A DNA stretch of 64,000 nt from NCBI GenBank assembly GCA_964036045.1, contig OZ038387.1:52512265-52576264 (forward strand). The letters run 5' to 3'. Under the pieces are notes generated by a model that made no database searches, had not been told where the DNA came from, and was given only the letters and a program-made list of their open reading frames with translations. This DNA comes from Eutreptiella sp. 'Long Island Sound 2002'. Lineage: Eukaryota; Euglenozoa; Euglenophyceae; Eutreptiales; Eutreptiaceae. The position numbers and the translations under genes are program-made. Below, piece by piece: positions 1 to 10,753 of the stretch. Each line of letters opens with the position of its first letter. Within the stretch, counting starts at the first letter, position 1.

Positions 1-490
1 GGACAGAGCAGGGGGGGGGGGGGGCGCCGAGTCACAGAGTCAATGGGAGTCAATGGAAACTAAGAGAGATGGGGAGGGCCACGACTCACGTGCTGAGGCC
101 AGTGAACGCCCTCGTGCAAATGGGTCATCTTCTTGGCCTTGACACTTGGGACGGGGCTGGTGAGGTTCTTTGTCGGTAGAAAGAGCGAGTAAGCAAGGGC
201 GCACAGAGGGCATACTCACGACTAGTCCGGAGACGTCCCGGCACGGGGCGGCGGCCGGGCCCGGTCCTTGTATGCGACACCCCCCCCCCGGGGTTTTGAG
301 AGATAGTGGTGTCGGGGCCATGGCGCCAGGACAAACCAGAACCAGAACCAGAACCCCCCCTTTCTAATCCCCCCAGGGGGGGGACCGTCACTTCGCCCAA
401 AAAGCATAGGAAAAACTAGCCGCCGAAGGCACCGAAGAAGAATTTTCTTTAGGTTACACTGGAACTGGGGTTTGGGGTACCGTCACTTGG
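1..490. repeat. Left outer arm of a large imperfect inverted repeat
   Basis: Read in reverse complement, this stretch matches 5208-5620 over nearly its whole length. Shared landmarks are the AACCAGAACCAGAACC motif, the TTTCTTTAGGTT stretch, and the text around CACGACTCACGTGCTGAGG. Both arms carry a long G or C run near the outer end (14 G at 11-24; 16 C at 5587-5602). No credible coding frame was seen. The arm may continue left of the window. Confidence 0.8.
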
Positions 491-639
491 TGCCCCCCCC
501 CCCCCCCCAGGGCGTTGCTTGAGCAGAGGGGGGAGGGGGTGACAGGGGTCCAGGGGAGGGAGGGAGGGGGTCCAGGGGGGGAGCCCCCCCCTCCCTGCCG
601 GAATGAACAATATCAATCAAGAATTGCAGTGACGGAACC

Positions 640-897
640 AACACCCCCTGTTGGGTCGGCGTAGGGCTGGGGGTGGGGTTGGCCTGATATCCGGGGGGGG
701 GGGGGGTCCTCCTCATCTTTCCAGGCAACAACGCAGGGCGACAGTCCCCCCATCCCCGTCTCGGGGGCTGATCTCAAGGGGAGGGGGGGTGGTAAGCAAA
801 GGCGGGAGTGCATCCCCAGTTTCACGCCTGTTTCAACAACCACGGAAAAGGCTGAGCGCTGGGGGATCTCAAATGTAGTGTTGTGTGCATCTTGCGT
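640..897. repeat. Dispersed repeat copy, same orientation as 4892-5090
   Basis: The segment from the CCAGGCAACAACGCAGGGCG motif to the GTGTTGTGTGCATC motif recurs at 4892-5090 with few differences and in the same orientation. Its neighbours on either side are inverted relative to their partners, so this block has been flipped within the larger inverted structure. No gene was recognised. Confidence 0.75.
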
Positions 898-1391
898 ACC
901 AGAACCCTTTGCTGTTGTTGTTGCAGGGGGAGGGGGCGAGGGGGTACTACGCTCCGCTCTGGTGACCTTGGGGGGGCTTCTCTTCATGCAAGGGGAATGG
1001 GGTGTTTCCTGGGGGGCGCACCGTGCGCTGCGCGCACTGTGCAAAAAGTCGGCTGTTTTCCACCACCGGTAGCCACGGGTCCCAGGGTCCTGGATTCTGC
1101 ACCCCCGATGCTGTTTTGAATGGATCATGCACGCTTTTGTAGGGGGGTGGTTTGCAGGGGTGTTCCCTGGGTCAACAGCGTAATAATTGGCGCCATGTCC
1201 GCGCTGTGCGAAAACGCCCCCCTGGTGAACTGGTCTAAAAGACGGACGTGGCGCGCTCGCAGTATGCTCGCAGTCCCCATCCCCCCTTTCCCTCCAGGGG
1301 GTGGGACTGTCTTCGCAGCAGCCGGGATAGGGGCCCTGTGTAGCGCCTGCTTGGGTGGCATCGCTGCTGATGTGCCTGGATAGTGGTGCAC
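898..1391. repeat. Dispersed repeat, inverted relative to 3600-4260
   Basis: The reverse complement of this block matches 3600-3690, 3795-4027 and 4018-4260. The shared text includes TGATCCATTCAAA, GGTGCAGAATCCAGGACCC, and the segment around CACTATCCAGGCACATCAGC. The partner region holds the first module twice (3606 and 4018), flanking the second, so one side has had an extra duplication. Confidence 0.75.
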
Positions 1392-2445
1392 CGGAGAATC
1401 AGGGTTCTGGGCTGTGGGTTCTGCACCGCAAACCTGGCCATCGCACCTCCATTTTCAGTCAGACCCTCATGTACCATCGGTGGGTGTGCGGCGCATACCA
1501 ATCCAGGCGTCCCCAACGCACGCGCACGCGCATCACACAGCACAGATCACACGCGTGCGCACGCGCACAACGCAGCAGCCGGTGCCCACCGAACACCCCC
1601 CGCCCCATATCAGCCGCACGGGGCGGTCTTAGACGGAACCCAGACCCCTGAGCGCCGGGCACCTGCCGATAAGGCCCCATAGTACCGACACAGACGGGCA
1701 TCGGGTGGCCGACAGGTGCCGGCCCCCCGTGACCCCAGCACCACCCAGTGCCCCCGTCGTGGGCCCCCTTCTGGTGAGCACAGAGCTGCAGAACGTGTGC
1801 CCGGAGATGGCGCGGCGGAAGCCCCGGCCGCCTCACGTGCCCCTGCACCAGAGGACAAGCAGGTGCCTGTCTGCCAACCCAGAGGCAGGGGAAGACTGAC
1901 CACGGCGTGTGCTCTCACGGAGAATGGGTGCTGGGCCAGGGGGGCCACGAGGGCAGGAATGTGCCACAAGGCCGGGCGTCCCTCACCCCCCCCCCCCACC
2001 CCCACAGGGTTCAAAAGGTTACGGGGAGTGTTGGTGTCAAGGTCTGAGCCTAAGTAACCCCCATGATGTACACCACAATATGTGTACCCGTCCCGCCATT
2101 TATTTGAGCGAGGTGCGCTTTGCCGCCATTCGTTTCGAGCGACCTGGACAGGTCGGCGGAGTCCAGAGGGCCATGTGGGAAGAGTTGTGGACCAGCTGAG
2201 TTTTTGTTCGGTGATGGCGTGGCAGTGCAGTGGGTGCTGTGGCATGTGATTGTGTAGGCTGATGAGCAGCTGGACTGTGTGGCAGGGCAGGCAGCGGCGC
2301 ACTGCTGGCAGATGGTGAGGCACCATGAGCAGAAGGCGTGCGGTGCTATGTGGGTTTGGAGGCAATGGAGGCCCCAGGAAGTCGCTGCAAGTCTGTTTCG
2401 CAGGTCCATCGTGGATTGAACTGCTTCTTGGCCCCTCGCTCCTGC
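1392..2445. other. No gene recognised
   Basis: GC-rich sequence with a short alternating CACGCGCACGCGC-type tract near 1520-1570 and a C run near 1987-2000. Open frames here are short, overlapping and of biased composition. I see no domain motif, convincing splice-site pair or RNA gene. Confidence 0.5.
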
Positions 2446-2540
2446 TGGCCCAGCCAAACCCGCTAAACAGCTAGTTTGTTCAAGTGGTGGACAGATAGGC
2501 AGGGAAGCGGAGGTGATGGCTCATTGACAGAGAAGTGAGA
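2446..2540. repeat. Dispersed repeat, inverted copy at 9797-9890
   Basis: The stretch containing AACAGCTAGTTTGTTCAAG, GTGGTGGACAGATAGGCAG and GGTGATGGCTCATTGACAGA matches the reverse complement of 9797-9890 with about ten differences in 95 bases. The two copies lie on either side of the mTERF-like gene. It may be the edge of a longer element. Confidence 0.8.
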
Positions 2541-3599
2541 GAGGTGGTGGCACCGAGACATGGAACATGGGCATGGAACAGGAGGTAACAAATAAGTAAG
2601 GCTTTGGGCGGATCCCCAGCGCCGGGGCCCCGTGCAACAGCCTCATCCGACCCTGTCGCTGGTCCGGCGGGCGGAAGCCCCATCGCACGAAGCAGGGCAC
2701 CAGCCTGTTGAGGCCCACTCGCACTGACGCGCCAAAAAGGGGGGCTGTGGCGGCTGCACCCGCAGCCCCTGCATCCCCAGGCCCTGGCAGTGGCCCACAC
2801 CTCCAAGACGCTACTCCACTCGGGGGTATGAATCATCGCCCGGGCCATTGACATGGGGTGGGGGTTACCCTGATGCAACGTCCGTCACTCTGACGTGCTG
2901 CATCGGCTTGGCAGCCAGCTCTTGAGCCGGCGGGTGGCTCCTCACACGTTTCCGATCGCGACCCTCATGAACATTTGCCCTCCGTAACATAAGCCCCTCT
3001 GCGTGTGGTGACAGGGGGGGCTGTGGGGCATGCAGTGACACACAGGCACATTCCACAGAATCAGCAGACATACATCCGGATCCAGGTGGATTGTGAACTG
3101 CAGATGAGGAGAACGGAGGATGTGAGTCCCAAGTGTCCCCTGGTTTCACAGTCCCCGAGGATTAATACGCATCCCGCCGTTGGGAGAGTGGGCTTGGACC
3201 GCAGGTTCATAAATGGAGCAGTCAGATGAGGACACGTGCTTTAGTGACATGCGCAGTGATAGCACCAGTTGAAACAGGGGCACCAGGAACGAAGCTTGAA
3301 AGTCGGCGAGGGAAGGGGGGTAAGTACGCATCAATTCCCCGAGGCTCGGGCCGAGGCTGAGCCTACGTGCATATCAGCTGGTGGCAACATGAGTGCATGG
3401 GGATTGCTCCATTGCCCCCCACACAGAGTCATTTCACAACTCAGCAGCACCCGGGTTCTCGACCCCTCCTCCGCCCGCCGGCTCTTTCACCCCCACGCAA
3501 TCGGTTCAAAGCAATGTTAAGACTGAATGGGGTCTGGCATGCAGCCAGGATCATGTTGGTTATTGTTAAACGAACCCCCCTCAAACCCCCCCCCCCTGC
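2541..3599. other. No gene recognised
   Basis: No credible coding frame, RNA or repeat partner was identified. This is the loop region between the two arms of the 1-5.6 kb inverted structure. Confidence 0.45.
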
Positions 3600-4260
3600 A
3601 GAGGCATGCATGATCCATTCAAAGCAGCATCGGGGGTGCAGAATCCAGGACCCTGGGACCCGTGGCTACCGGTGGTGGAAAACAGCCGACTTCTCGTACA
3701 GCGCACGGTGCGCCCCCTGAATGCCCCAGCCATGGACTTCACCCATGAGTCCAGGTTGTTTGCCGCGGCCCATTTCTCATGTATCCCCTTCTTGGTTGGA
3801 GTGCACCACTATCCAGGCACATCAGCAGCGATGCCACTAAAGCGGGCGCTACACAGGGACCCTATCTCAGCTGCTGAGAAGACAGTCCCACCCCCTGGAG
3901 GGGAAGGGGGGGTGACTGCGAGCAGATTGCGAGCGCACCACGTCCGCGCGGGCACAGCGCCAATTATTACATTGTTTACCGAGGGAACACCCCTGCAAAC
4001 CGTCCCCCTACAGAAGCGTGCATGATCCATTCAAAACAGCATCGAGGGTGCAGAATTCAGGACCCGTGGCTACCGGTCATGGAAAACAGCCGACTTTTTG
4101 CACAGCGCACGGTGCGCACGGTGCGCCCCCCAGGAAACACCCCCATTCCCCTTGCATGAAAAGAAGCCCCACAAGGTCTCCAGAGCGGAGCATAGTACCC
4201 CCTCGCCCCCTCCCCTGCGACAACAACGGCAAAAGCACCGACAGTGATGGAACCAACACC
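3600..4260. repeat. Right inner arm: dispersed repeat with an internal duplication
   Basis: Inverted partner of 898-1391. The module starting with GCATGCATGATCCATTCAAA occurs at 3603 and again at about 4018, each followed by similar text through GGAAAACAGCCGACTT. The 3795-4027 block between them matches the reverse complement of 1125-1391. Coding-like translations on both strands are explained by the duplication and not by a conserved protein. Confidence 0.75.
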
Positions 4261-4270
4261 CCCTGTTGGG

Positions 4271-4830
4271 TTGGCGTGGGGGGGATCAATGGTCGGTTCT
4301 GATAGACTGAATGTCCCCGCCATAGACAATTCCAGCCATTAGTCCAGCAGTACTGCGAAATCCAATCAATGCACGTGTCCCCTTCTTGGTTGGGGTGCTC
4401 CACTATGTAAAATACAGCGAGGCGTTGCGGTTAGCTCCGTGGGTCACTTGTGTGCTTGTCCTTTGCTGCCGACTCTAGCGAACAACCTGGATCAATATAA
4501 AGCAGTCGTCCATAAATGTGGACTGCATTCACTGTGTCACATGCGAGCTGACTGGGCTGCAAAGCATGGCACTCATTCGGCCTTACCCCGTCTGTCGCTG
4601 TTTAGTTTCAAAGAGTGAAGGGAGTAACATACATTAAGACTCAGAAATCAGAATGTGTGCCATGTGGCGTGGGGGTGGGGGTGGGGCTGGGCTGATATCC
4701 GGGGGGATCAATGGTCGGTAACGATTGACTGAATGTCCCCGCCATAGACAATTTCAGCCCTTAGTCCAGTGGTTCTTGCACAGTCAAAGTGTCCCCTTCC
4801 TGGTAGGGGTGCTCCACTATCGTATGTACA
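4271..4830. repeat. Two spaced copies of a ~130-bp repeat
   Basis: The segment beginning GGGGGGATCAATGGTCGGT at about 4271 recurs at about 4698, and both copies run through GACTGAATGTCCCCGCCATA. The downstream motif TGTCCCCTTC-TTGG-GGGGTGCTCCACTAT also occurs in both (4377 and 4789), and a diverged form occurs near 3779. Noncoding. Confidence 0.7.
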
Positions 4831-4891
4831 TCAGTGGAGGTAACCTAGCACTGATATCCTGGGGCAGGGGGGGGGGGAGGGCCGGTTCCTC

Positions 4892-5090
4892 CTCATCTTT
4901 CCAGGCAACAACGCAGGGCGACAGTCCCCCCATCCCCGTCTCGGGGGCTGATCTCAAGGGGAGGGGTAGGGGGAGGGGTAAGCAAAGGCGGGAGTGCATC
5001 CCCAGTTTCATGCCTGTTTCAACAACCACGGAAAAGGCTGAGCATTGGGGGATCCCAAATGCAGTGTTGTGTGCATCTCGCGTATGAGAC
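4892..5090. repeat. Dispersed repeat copy, same orientation as 714-897
   Basis: Near-identical to 714-897 from TCTTTCCAGGCAACAACGC to GTGTTGTGTGCATC, with a small extra GGGTAGGG tract. It lies inside the right half of the large inverted repeat but in direct orientation to its partner. Confidence 0.75.
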
Positions 5091-5207
5091 CCCTTTGTGT
5101 GGCCGCATGACTCCTCCCCCGTTTGAGGACCCTGCTACCCCCCACACCCTTTGTAATCCCCACCCTACTGTCAGGCTGGTCCCCCCACTGTGGGGGGGGG
5201 GGGGGGC

Positions 5208-5620
5208 AATCAGCAAGTGATGGTCCCCCCAAACCCCAGTTCCAGTAAAACCTAAAGAAAATTTTTCTTCGGTGCCTTCGGCAGCTAGTGTTTCCTATTC
5301 TTTTTGGGCCAAGTGACGGTCCATCCCACTTGGGGGGGGGGATTACAAAGGGGGGGTTCTGGTTCTGGTTCTGGTTTGCCCGGGACGTCTCCGGACTAGT
5401 CGTGAGTATGCCCTCTATGCGTCCTTGCTTACCCGCCCTTTCCATCGACAATGAACCTCACCAGCCCCGTCCCAGGTGTCAAGGCCAAGAAGATGACCCA
5501 TTTGCACGAGGGCGTTCACTGGCCTCAGCACGTGAGTCGTGGCCCTCCCCATCTCTCTTAGTTTCCAATGACTCTGTGAGTCGGCGCCCCCCCCCCCCCC
5601 CCGCTCTGTTCTCCTGACCC
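5208..5620. repeat. Right outer arm of the large inverted repeat
   Basis: Reverse-complement partner of 1-490, including the triplicated GGTTCT motif, the GGACGTCTCCGGACTAGTCG motif and a terminal 16-C run (5587-5602). The arms differ by small indels, many of them in G/C runs. Confidence 0.8.
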
Positions 5621-6318
5621 ACTGATCAGTCCCGTCGAGGATGGCAAGGCCGAACGAATGGCCCGTCTTCATCACGGACGTTCCCTGATTGCACTGCAGC
5701 ACACGTGGTCAATGTCACCGAGACACAGGCAAGGGGGGTTTGGCTGGGACCCCCCTCCTCCCAAAGTGCACCTCTGGTCCCCACCGAAGGCAGGCCAAAA
5801 AAGCTGAATCCTCTGGGCGCCAGAGGCGCCAAAGCAAACTTTTGCCCGTCAGTCTCAAACATTGGAAGGGGAGGAGGGGGAGGGGGAGGGGGGTCTAGAG
5901 AAGGAGGGGGGGCAGAAAGGGGTACCCCCCCCTGCCCCTACGGTGTACGGCCGTTCTAATACATCACTCGGGGGGGGGGGCTACCTTGTGGCCCATCACT
6001 GGTCCTCAGGCCGCCCTTTCCTAAGGACCTCCGGTGGGTACTTCATAGTGCGTCATCACAGCCCCCAACAGACCCCCATTCCTGAGGCACCGATGGGCCC
6101 CAAGCGCTGGGCCCACCCATTGCAGTGAACCCACAAATGCAGAGCCATCCGCCCCCCCACTCCACCCCCACCCCTGCTACACAGACGTGAGGCTGACCTC
6201 CCTCAAAAGGTGCCCGTTGCACCCACAACCTCAATGACCAGCCCCCTTTCGTAACCAGTACCACAGGAGCCAAATACAATACAGGGTCGCTGAAACTCCA
6301 TAACTCATTCGTTCCATT
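5621..6318. other. Intergenic; G-rich, no gene recognised
   Basis: This lies beyond the 3' end of the minus-strand mTERF-like gene. It contains GGAGG-type purine runs (about 5865-5930) and the dispersed motif described separately at 5925-5980. No coding frame with a recognisable motif was seen. Confidence 0.5.
5925..5980. repeat. Dispersed motif, inverted copy at 63655-63712
   Basis: The core CTACGGTGTACGGCCGTTCT, followed by AATACATC and a G run, matches the reverse complement of 63655-63712 (one change in the core). The matching extends upstream into GGGGTCTAGAGAAGG-like text. Two copies 58 kb apart suggest a dispersed repeat family. Confidence 0.7.
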
Positions 6319-8964
6319 TTATCTCGCAGGTGCAATGCCAAACTCTTTGCACCTCCACGTCATGTATTCCTCAAGGCTTGCCCTGGCAACAACTCTGGCG
6401 AACTTTTCATCTCCTGATGTAAGCATATACGAAAGACTGCAGCCTGTGTTGTGGTCCCGATGTTGTAGATACCTATATCGAGGCTCAATGCGGGAACGCA
6501 AACTGTAGGACAGGAACTTAGGATTGCACTCAATCTCCGAGGTGGATCGTCCCATGTCCTGTGTCAGAAATACAACCTTTGGACGCAGGTTTTTTTCGAT
6601 ACTGTACCCAAACACTGGTGGAAGCCGATTCACTACTTTGGTCACATCCACTCCCAGCTCCTCAAGATATGCAACCGTCCCCTTCATGTTCTCCATACTG
6701 TACCCAAACACTGCTGGAAGCCGATTCACTACTTTGGTCACATCCACTCCCAGCTCCTCAAGGTATGCAACCGTCCCCTTCATGTTCTCCATACTGTACC
6801 CAAACACTTGTGGAAGCCGATTCACTACTTTGGTCACATCCACTCCCAGCTCCTCAACGTATGCAACCGTCCCCTTCATGTTCTCCATACTAAGCCCAAA
6901 CACTTGTGGAAGCCCATTCACTACTTTGGTCACATCCACTCCCAGCTCCTCAAGATATGCAACCGTCCCCTTCATGTTCTCCATACTAACCCCAAGCACT
7001 GGTGGAAGCCGATTCACTACTTTGGTCACATCCACTCCCAGCTCCTCAAGATATGCAACCGTCCCCTTCATGTTCTCCATACTAAGCCCAAACACTTGTG
7101 GAAGCCGATTCACTACTTTGGTCACATCCACTCCCAGCTCCTCAAGATATGCAACCGTCCCCTTCATGTTCTCCATACTAAGCCCAAACACTTGTGGAAG
7201 CCCATTCACTACTTTGGTCACATCCACTCCCAGCTCCTCAAGATATGCAACCGTCCCCTTCATGTTCTCCATACTGTACCCAAACACTTGTGGAAGCCGA
7301 TTCACTACTTTGGTCACATCCACTCCCAGCTCCTCAAGATATGCAACCGTCCCCTTCATGTTCTCCATACTAAGCCCAAACACTTGTGGAAGCCGATTCA
7401 CTACTTTGGTCACATCCACTCCCAGCTCCTCAAGATATGCAACCGTCCCCTTCATGTTCTCCATACTGTACCCAAACACTGGTGGAAGCCGATTCACTAC
7501 TTTGGTCACATCCACTCCCAGCTCCTCAAGATATGCAACCGTCCCCTTCATGTTCTCCATACTAAGCCCAAACACTGGTGGAAGCCGATTCACTACTTTG
7601 GTCACATCCACTCCCAGCTCCTCAAGATATGCAACCGTCCCCTTCTTGTTCTCCATACTAAGCCCAAACACTGCTGGAAGCCGATTCACTACTTTGGTCA
7701 CATCCACTCCCAGCTCCTCAAGATATGCAACCGTCCCCTTCATGTTCTCCATACTAAGCCCAAACACTTGTGGAAGCCGATTCACTACTTTGGTCACATC
7801 CACTCCCAGCTCCTCAAGATATGCAACCGTCCCCTTCATGTTCTCCATACTGTACCCAAACACTGGTGGAAGCCGATTCACTACTTTGGTCACATCCACT
7901 CCCAGCTCCTCAAGATATGCAACCGTCCCCTTCTTGTTCTCCATACTAAGCCCAAACACTGCTGGAAGCCGATTCACTACTTTGGTCACATCCACTCCCA
8001 GCTCCTCAAGATATGCAACCGTCCCCTTCATGTTCTCCATACTAAGCCCAAACACTTGTGGAAGCCGATTCACTACTTTGGTCACATCCACTCCCAGCTC
8101 CTCAAGATATGCAACCGTCCCCTTCATGTTCTCCATACTGTACCCAAACACTTGTGGAAGCCGATTCACTACTTTGGTCACATCCACTCCCAGCTCCTCA
8201 AGATATGCAACCGTCCTCTTCATGTTCTCCATACTGTACCCAAACACTGCTGGATGCCGATTCACTACTTTGGTCACATCCACTCCCAGCTCCTCAAGAT
8301 ATGCAATGGTCCCCTTCATTTTCTCCATGCCATACATTGCGAGCAGCGTCGGAAGATTGACACCGCAATAGTACTCCATAGCCTCTTCACTGCTCATACC
8401 TGAAGCGTCCACCGACGCGGGGCCTTGCGCTGCCATCGCCTGCAGCCCCTTCCCCTTCCCCGTGGCCGTGGTCCTCAGCATCCTCCATCGCGGCCCGGGC
8501 CTGCCCCCCCACCCCCACACACACAACAGCCCCACAACCGCTACGCACCGGCCCATGGGCCGTGCCCATGCGGACGGGGGCCCCCATGACCCCCACGACC
8601 CCGTGGCCGTGGCTTTGGCGGCGGAGGGGCCGACACCAAAAGACTGGGCCAGTGCCCCCACCGTGGCCCTGCCGCTTTGCGTTGGAGGACCGGAGGACTT
8701 GGGGTGCGAGGGCACCGCCGGTCGTGTGATGCCATCGACAGTGATCGGCCGTGACGTGACGCCCATCGTGAGCGCTGAGGGCGAGGGGCCGCTCATGTGC
8801 GAGACCAGAAGCAGCCCCAGAACAAGCAGCACCGCTGCTGCGCCCACGGCCCGGCGCAGGGGCCCGGCCTCACGGTGGTGCACAGTGCGCACGGGGCACA
8901 GCATCGCTCGCGCGGCGCCCGGCCACAACATGATCTGCTGCTGCCGTCCCACAGCCCAAGACAT
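6319..8964 (-). CDS. mTERF-family protein with 18 near-identical 32-residue repeats
   Basis: The frame encodes 881 residues from the first ATG (8964) to a TAA; later ATGs at 8931 and 8904 are alternatives that bring the leader closer to the N-terminus. Two hydrophobic segments (about residues 39-56 and 140-153) separated by a Ser/Thr/Pro-rich stretch suggest a bipartite leader for a complex plastid, though mitochondrial targeting is possible. From residue 222 there are 18 tandem repeats of the pattern YLEELGVDVTKVVNR-P-VFG-S-ENMKGTVA, the mTERF helical repeat. The last repeat runs into a typical mTERF C-terminus (KNLRPKVVFL, then SYSLRSRIEPRYRYL). mTERF proteins bind organellar nucleic acid and act in transcription or RNA processing. 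Most have fewer and much more diverged repeats. Variation here is confined mainly to repeat positions 15, 16, 18, 22 and 27. No intron is visible. Confidence 0.85.
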   Translation of the reverse strand: MSWAVGRQQQIMLWPGAARAMLCPVRTVHHREAGPLRRAVGAAAVLLVLGLLLVSHMSGPSPSALTMGVTSRPITVDGITRPAVPSHPKSSGPPTQSGRATVGALAQSFGVGPSAAKATATGSWGSWGPPSAWARPMGRCVAVVGLLCVWGWGGRPGPRWRMLRTTATGKGKGLQAMAAQGPASVDASGMSSEEAMEYYCGVNLPTLLAMYGMEKMKGTIAYLEELGVDVTKVVNRHPAVFGYSMENMKRTVAYLEELGVDVTKVVNRLPQVFGYSMENMKGTVAYLEELGVDVTKVVNRLPQVFGLSMENMKGTVAYLEELGVDVTKVVNRLPAVFGLSMENKKGTVAYLEELGVDVTKVVNRLPPVFGYSMENMKGTVAYLEELGVDVTKVVNRLPQVFGLSMENMKGTVAYLEELGVDVTKVVNRLPAVFGLSMENKKGTVAYLEELGVDVTKVVNRLPPVFGLSMENMKGTVAYLEELGVDVTKVVNRLPPVFGYSMENMKGTVAYLEELGVDVTKVVNRLPQVFGLSMENMKGTVAYLEELGVDVTKVVNRLPQVFGYSMENMKGTVAYLEELGVDVTKVVNGLPQVFGLSMENMKGTVAYLEELGVDVTKVVNRLPQVFGLSMENMKGTVAYLEELGVDVTKVVNRLPPVLGVSMENMKGTVAYLEELGVDVTKVVNGLPQVFGLSMENMKGTVAYVEELGVDVTKVVNRLPQVFGYSMENMKGTVAYLEELGVDVTKVVNRLPAVFGYSMENMKGTVAYLEELGVDVTKVVNRLPPVFGYSIEKNLRPKVVFLTQDMGRSTSEIECNPKFLSYSLRSRIEPRYRYLQHRDHNTGCSLSYMLTSGDEKFARVVARASLEEYMTWRCKEFGIAPAR
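6585..8301. repeat. 96-bp coding tandem repeat, 18 copies
   Basis: This is the DNA of the mTERF repeats: 96-bp period, no length changes, in-frame throughout. Most copies differ at a few bases, chiefly the CAA/CCA/GCA codon before GTGTTTGGG and the TAC/CTT codon after it. Copies 3-5 and 6-8 show the same order of variants at five of six variable positions, pointing to recent duplication of a three-unit block or to gene conversion. Confidence 0.9.
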
Positions 8965-8991
8965 TGGAGACGACCGAAAGAAAATAGACAC

Positions 8992-9796
8992 TCAGAAAGT
9001 GATACAAATTACAGATTACAAAGGGCGGGGGGGGGGCGCTGGGGCTCATGTCACCAATGTCCCCAATACCATCCTCCCCCTTGGTGGCAACTCCAACATA
9101 CAAACCTCAAAATGATCCCCTTATCGCACCGATCATTTTGAACACACGTATGTGGAGTTTATCAAAAAACATTTTTACCTCTTGGGGGGTCTGGTCCCAG
9201 CAGCCAGGTGGATGGGGGGGGTCAGGGGTCAGAAAAGTTGTCATGTTTTTCATATGAATTCTGAACATTTTGAGGATACACACAAGGGGCAAAAACGCGA
9301 TTCTACCCCACACCATATGCGACATTTTGGACCTCCTGGGGGGTATGGGGGGTTGGGGGTGGGGGGGGGGTCGGTGTTAGGTCTGAGTCCGGGGGCCCCC
9401 ATGGTGTCCATTCTACGTGTGAATGCTGCAACTGGGTATTATGGCAACCTTGTGCTGCGGTGCTGTATGTGTTGGGGAACAGAAGGCAAACTCTCTGCCT
9501 TAGCCCTGAAGCCACCAACCGTACTGGTGTGTGATTAGTGGTATGGTGTGGGTCCCACAGAAAGCGCAACATAGCCTCAAGCAGGGCCCCTGCAATGTTG
9601 TCGACATCATTCTGGCATATCCCAGCACACTTCCGGTCCAAAGGTATACAACGCCCTCGTGTTCACACATTCCTCACGAAGGATATCACCGGCTTGTGTG
9701 CATGGCTGACGCACAAGCGTGTACAGCCTTGGTTGTGTGCGAAGAGAGACGGGGCGCAGAAGACAGTCAATAAGAAGTAAAATTCAAGCATCCCTG
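8992..9796. other. Intergenic upstream of the mTERF-like gene
   Basis: No gene was recognised. It contains several G runs (9018-9036, 9351-9372). The promoter of the minus-strand mTERF-like gene should lie here, but no TATA-like or other core element can be assigned with confidence. Confidence 0.45.
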
Positions 9797-9890
9797 TCTC
9801 ACTTCTCCGTCAATGAGCCATCACCTCCATTTCCCTGTCTATCTGTCCACCACCTGAACAAACTAGCTGTTTAGCAGGTTTGGCTTGTTG
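9797..9890. repeat. Dispersed repeat, inverted copy of 2446-2540
   Basis: The reverse complement matches 2446-2540. Shared text includes CTGTTTAGCAGGTTTGGC and ATGAGCCATCACCTCC in this orientation. Confidence 0.8.
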
Positions 9891-10024
9891 TTGGAGGATC
9901 TACAGGATATCATCTTTGATAACCAAAAGCCTTGGAGAACCTCTATGCAATTCAGAGGTAGGAATTGTGTCTGCTGATTTTGTATTGTGGTGAAACCAAA
10001 AACAGCAACAATGGGACCCGGCGC

Positions 10025-10345
10025 ATGCTGGCGAGTGCGCACATATGTGCAGGTGCAGGTGTGGGTGTGTGAGCGTAGATGCATGTGCTGGCGCGGGTGC
10101 ATGTGCGAGCGCAGGTGCGGGGGCAGGAGGTGCGGGGGAGCAGTAATTGCAGGTGCGCATGTGCGAGTGCAGCTGCAGGTGCAGTTGCAGGTGAAGGGGT
10201 CTGGGCAGCCGTAAAGGCAGGCAGAGGTGCAAGCGCAGTGTAGGTACCATTTTCGGGAGACGTGCAGGTGCAGAGGTGCAAGTGCGCATGCACGTGTAGG
10301 CGCCGGTGCAGGTGAACGCCGTAGATGCAGGGTGCAATCCAGGGT
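10025..10345. repeat. Degenerate GCAGGTGC-type minisatellite
   Basis: Many imperfect copies of short GTGC/GCAGGTG words (GTGCAGGTGCAGGTGTGG, GCAGCTGCAGGTGCAGTTGC) with no fixed period. Cysteine/threonine-rich translations on the minus strand are by-products of the repeat. Confidence 0.7.
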
Positions 10346-10753
10346 GCATGTGATGGGACTGTGGGCCATGGAGTTTGCCGACCTTACTGGCTCATGGCTC
10401 ACTGAAGCAGGGGCCGTTGCTGATGGGGGCCAAGGGGGCCCAACGCACCATGCTGTGCCCCAGTGGCCATCGGTGAGTTTCACTAGCGGGTGCCAAATGA
10501 CTTTTTTTTTATCAAATAGGCCAAATCAGAAGTGCTAGGGCCCAAAGGGCAAGTGCAGTTTAAGTACAGATTTCGGCGGACCGTGGGTCTGCATGCGGGA
10601 TTCAACTCATGACTTGTCTCCCACGTGTTCCCTGTTGAGGTTGTAAGGGTAGGCGGATGTTACTGTGCACTGTTGTTCCGGTCACTGAGGGTTTGAGGGT
10701 TCTGTGTCGCAAGGGACCTCCCATTCATTAGGGTCCCAGTGTGTTTTTTGTCT

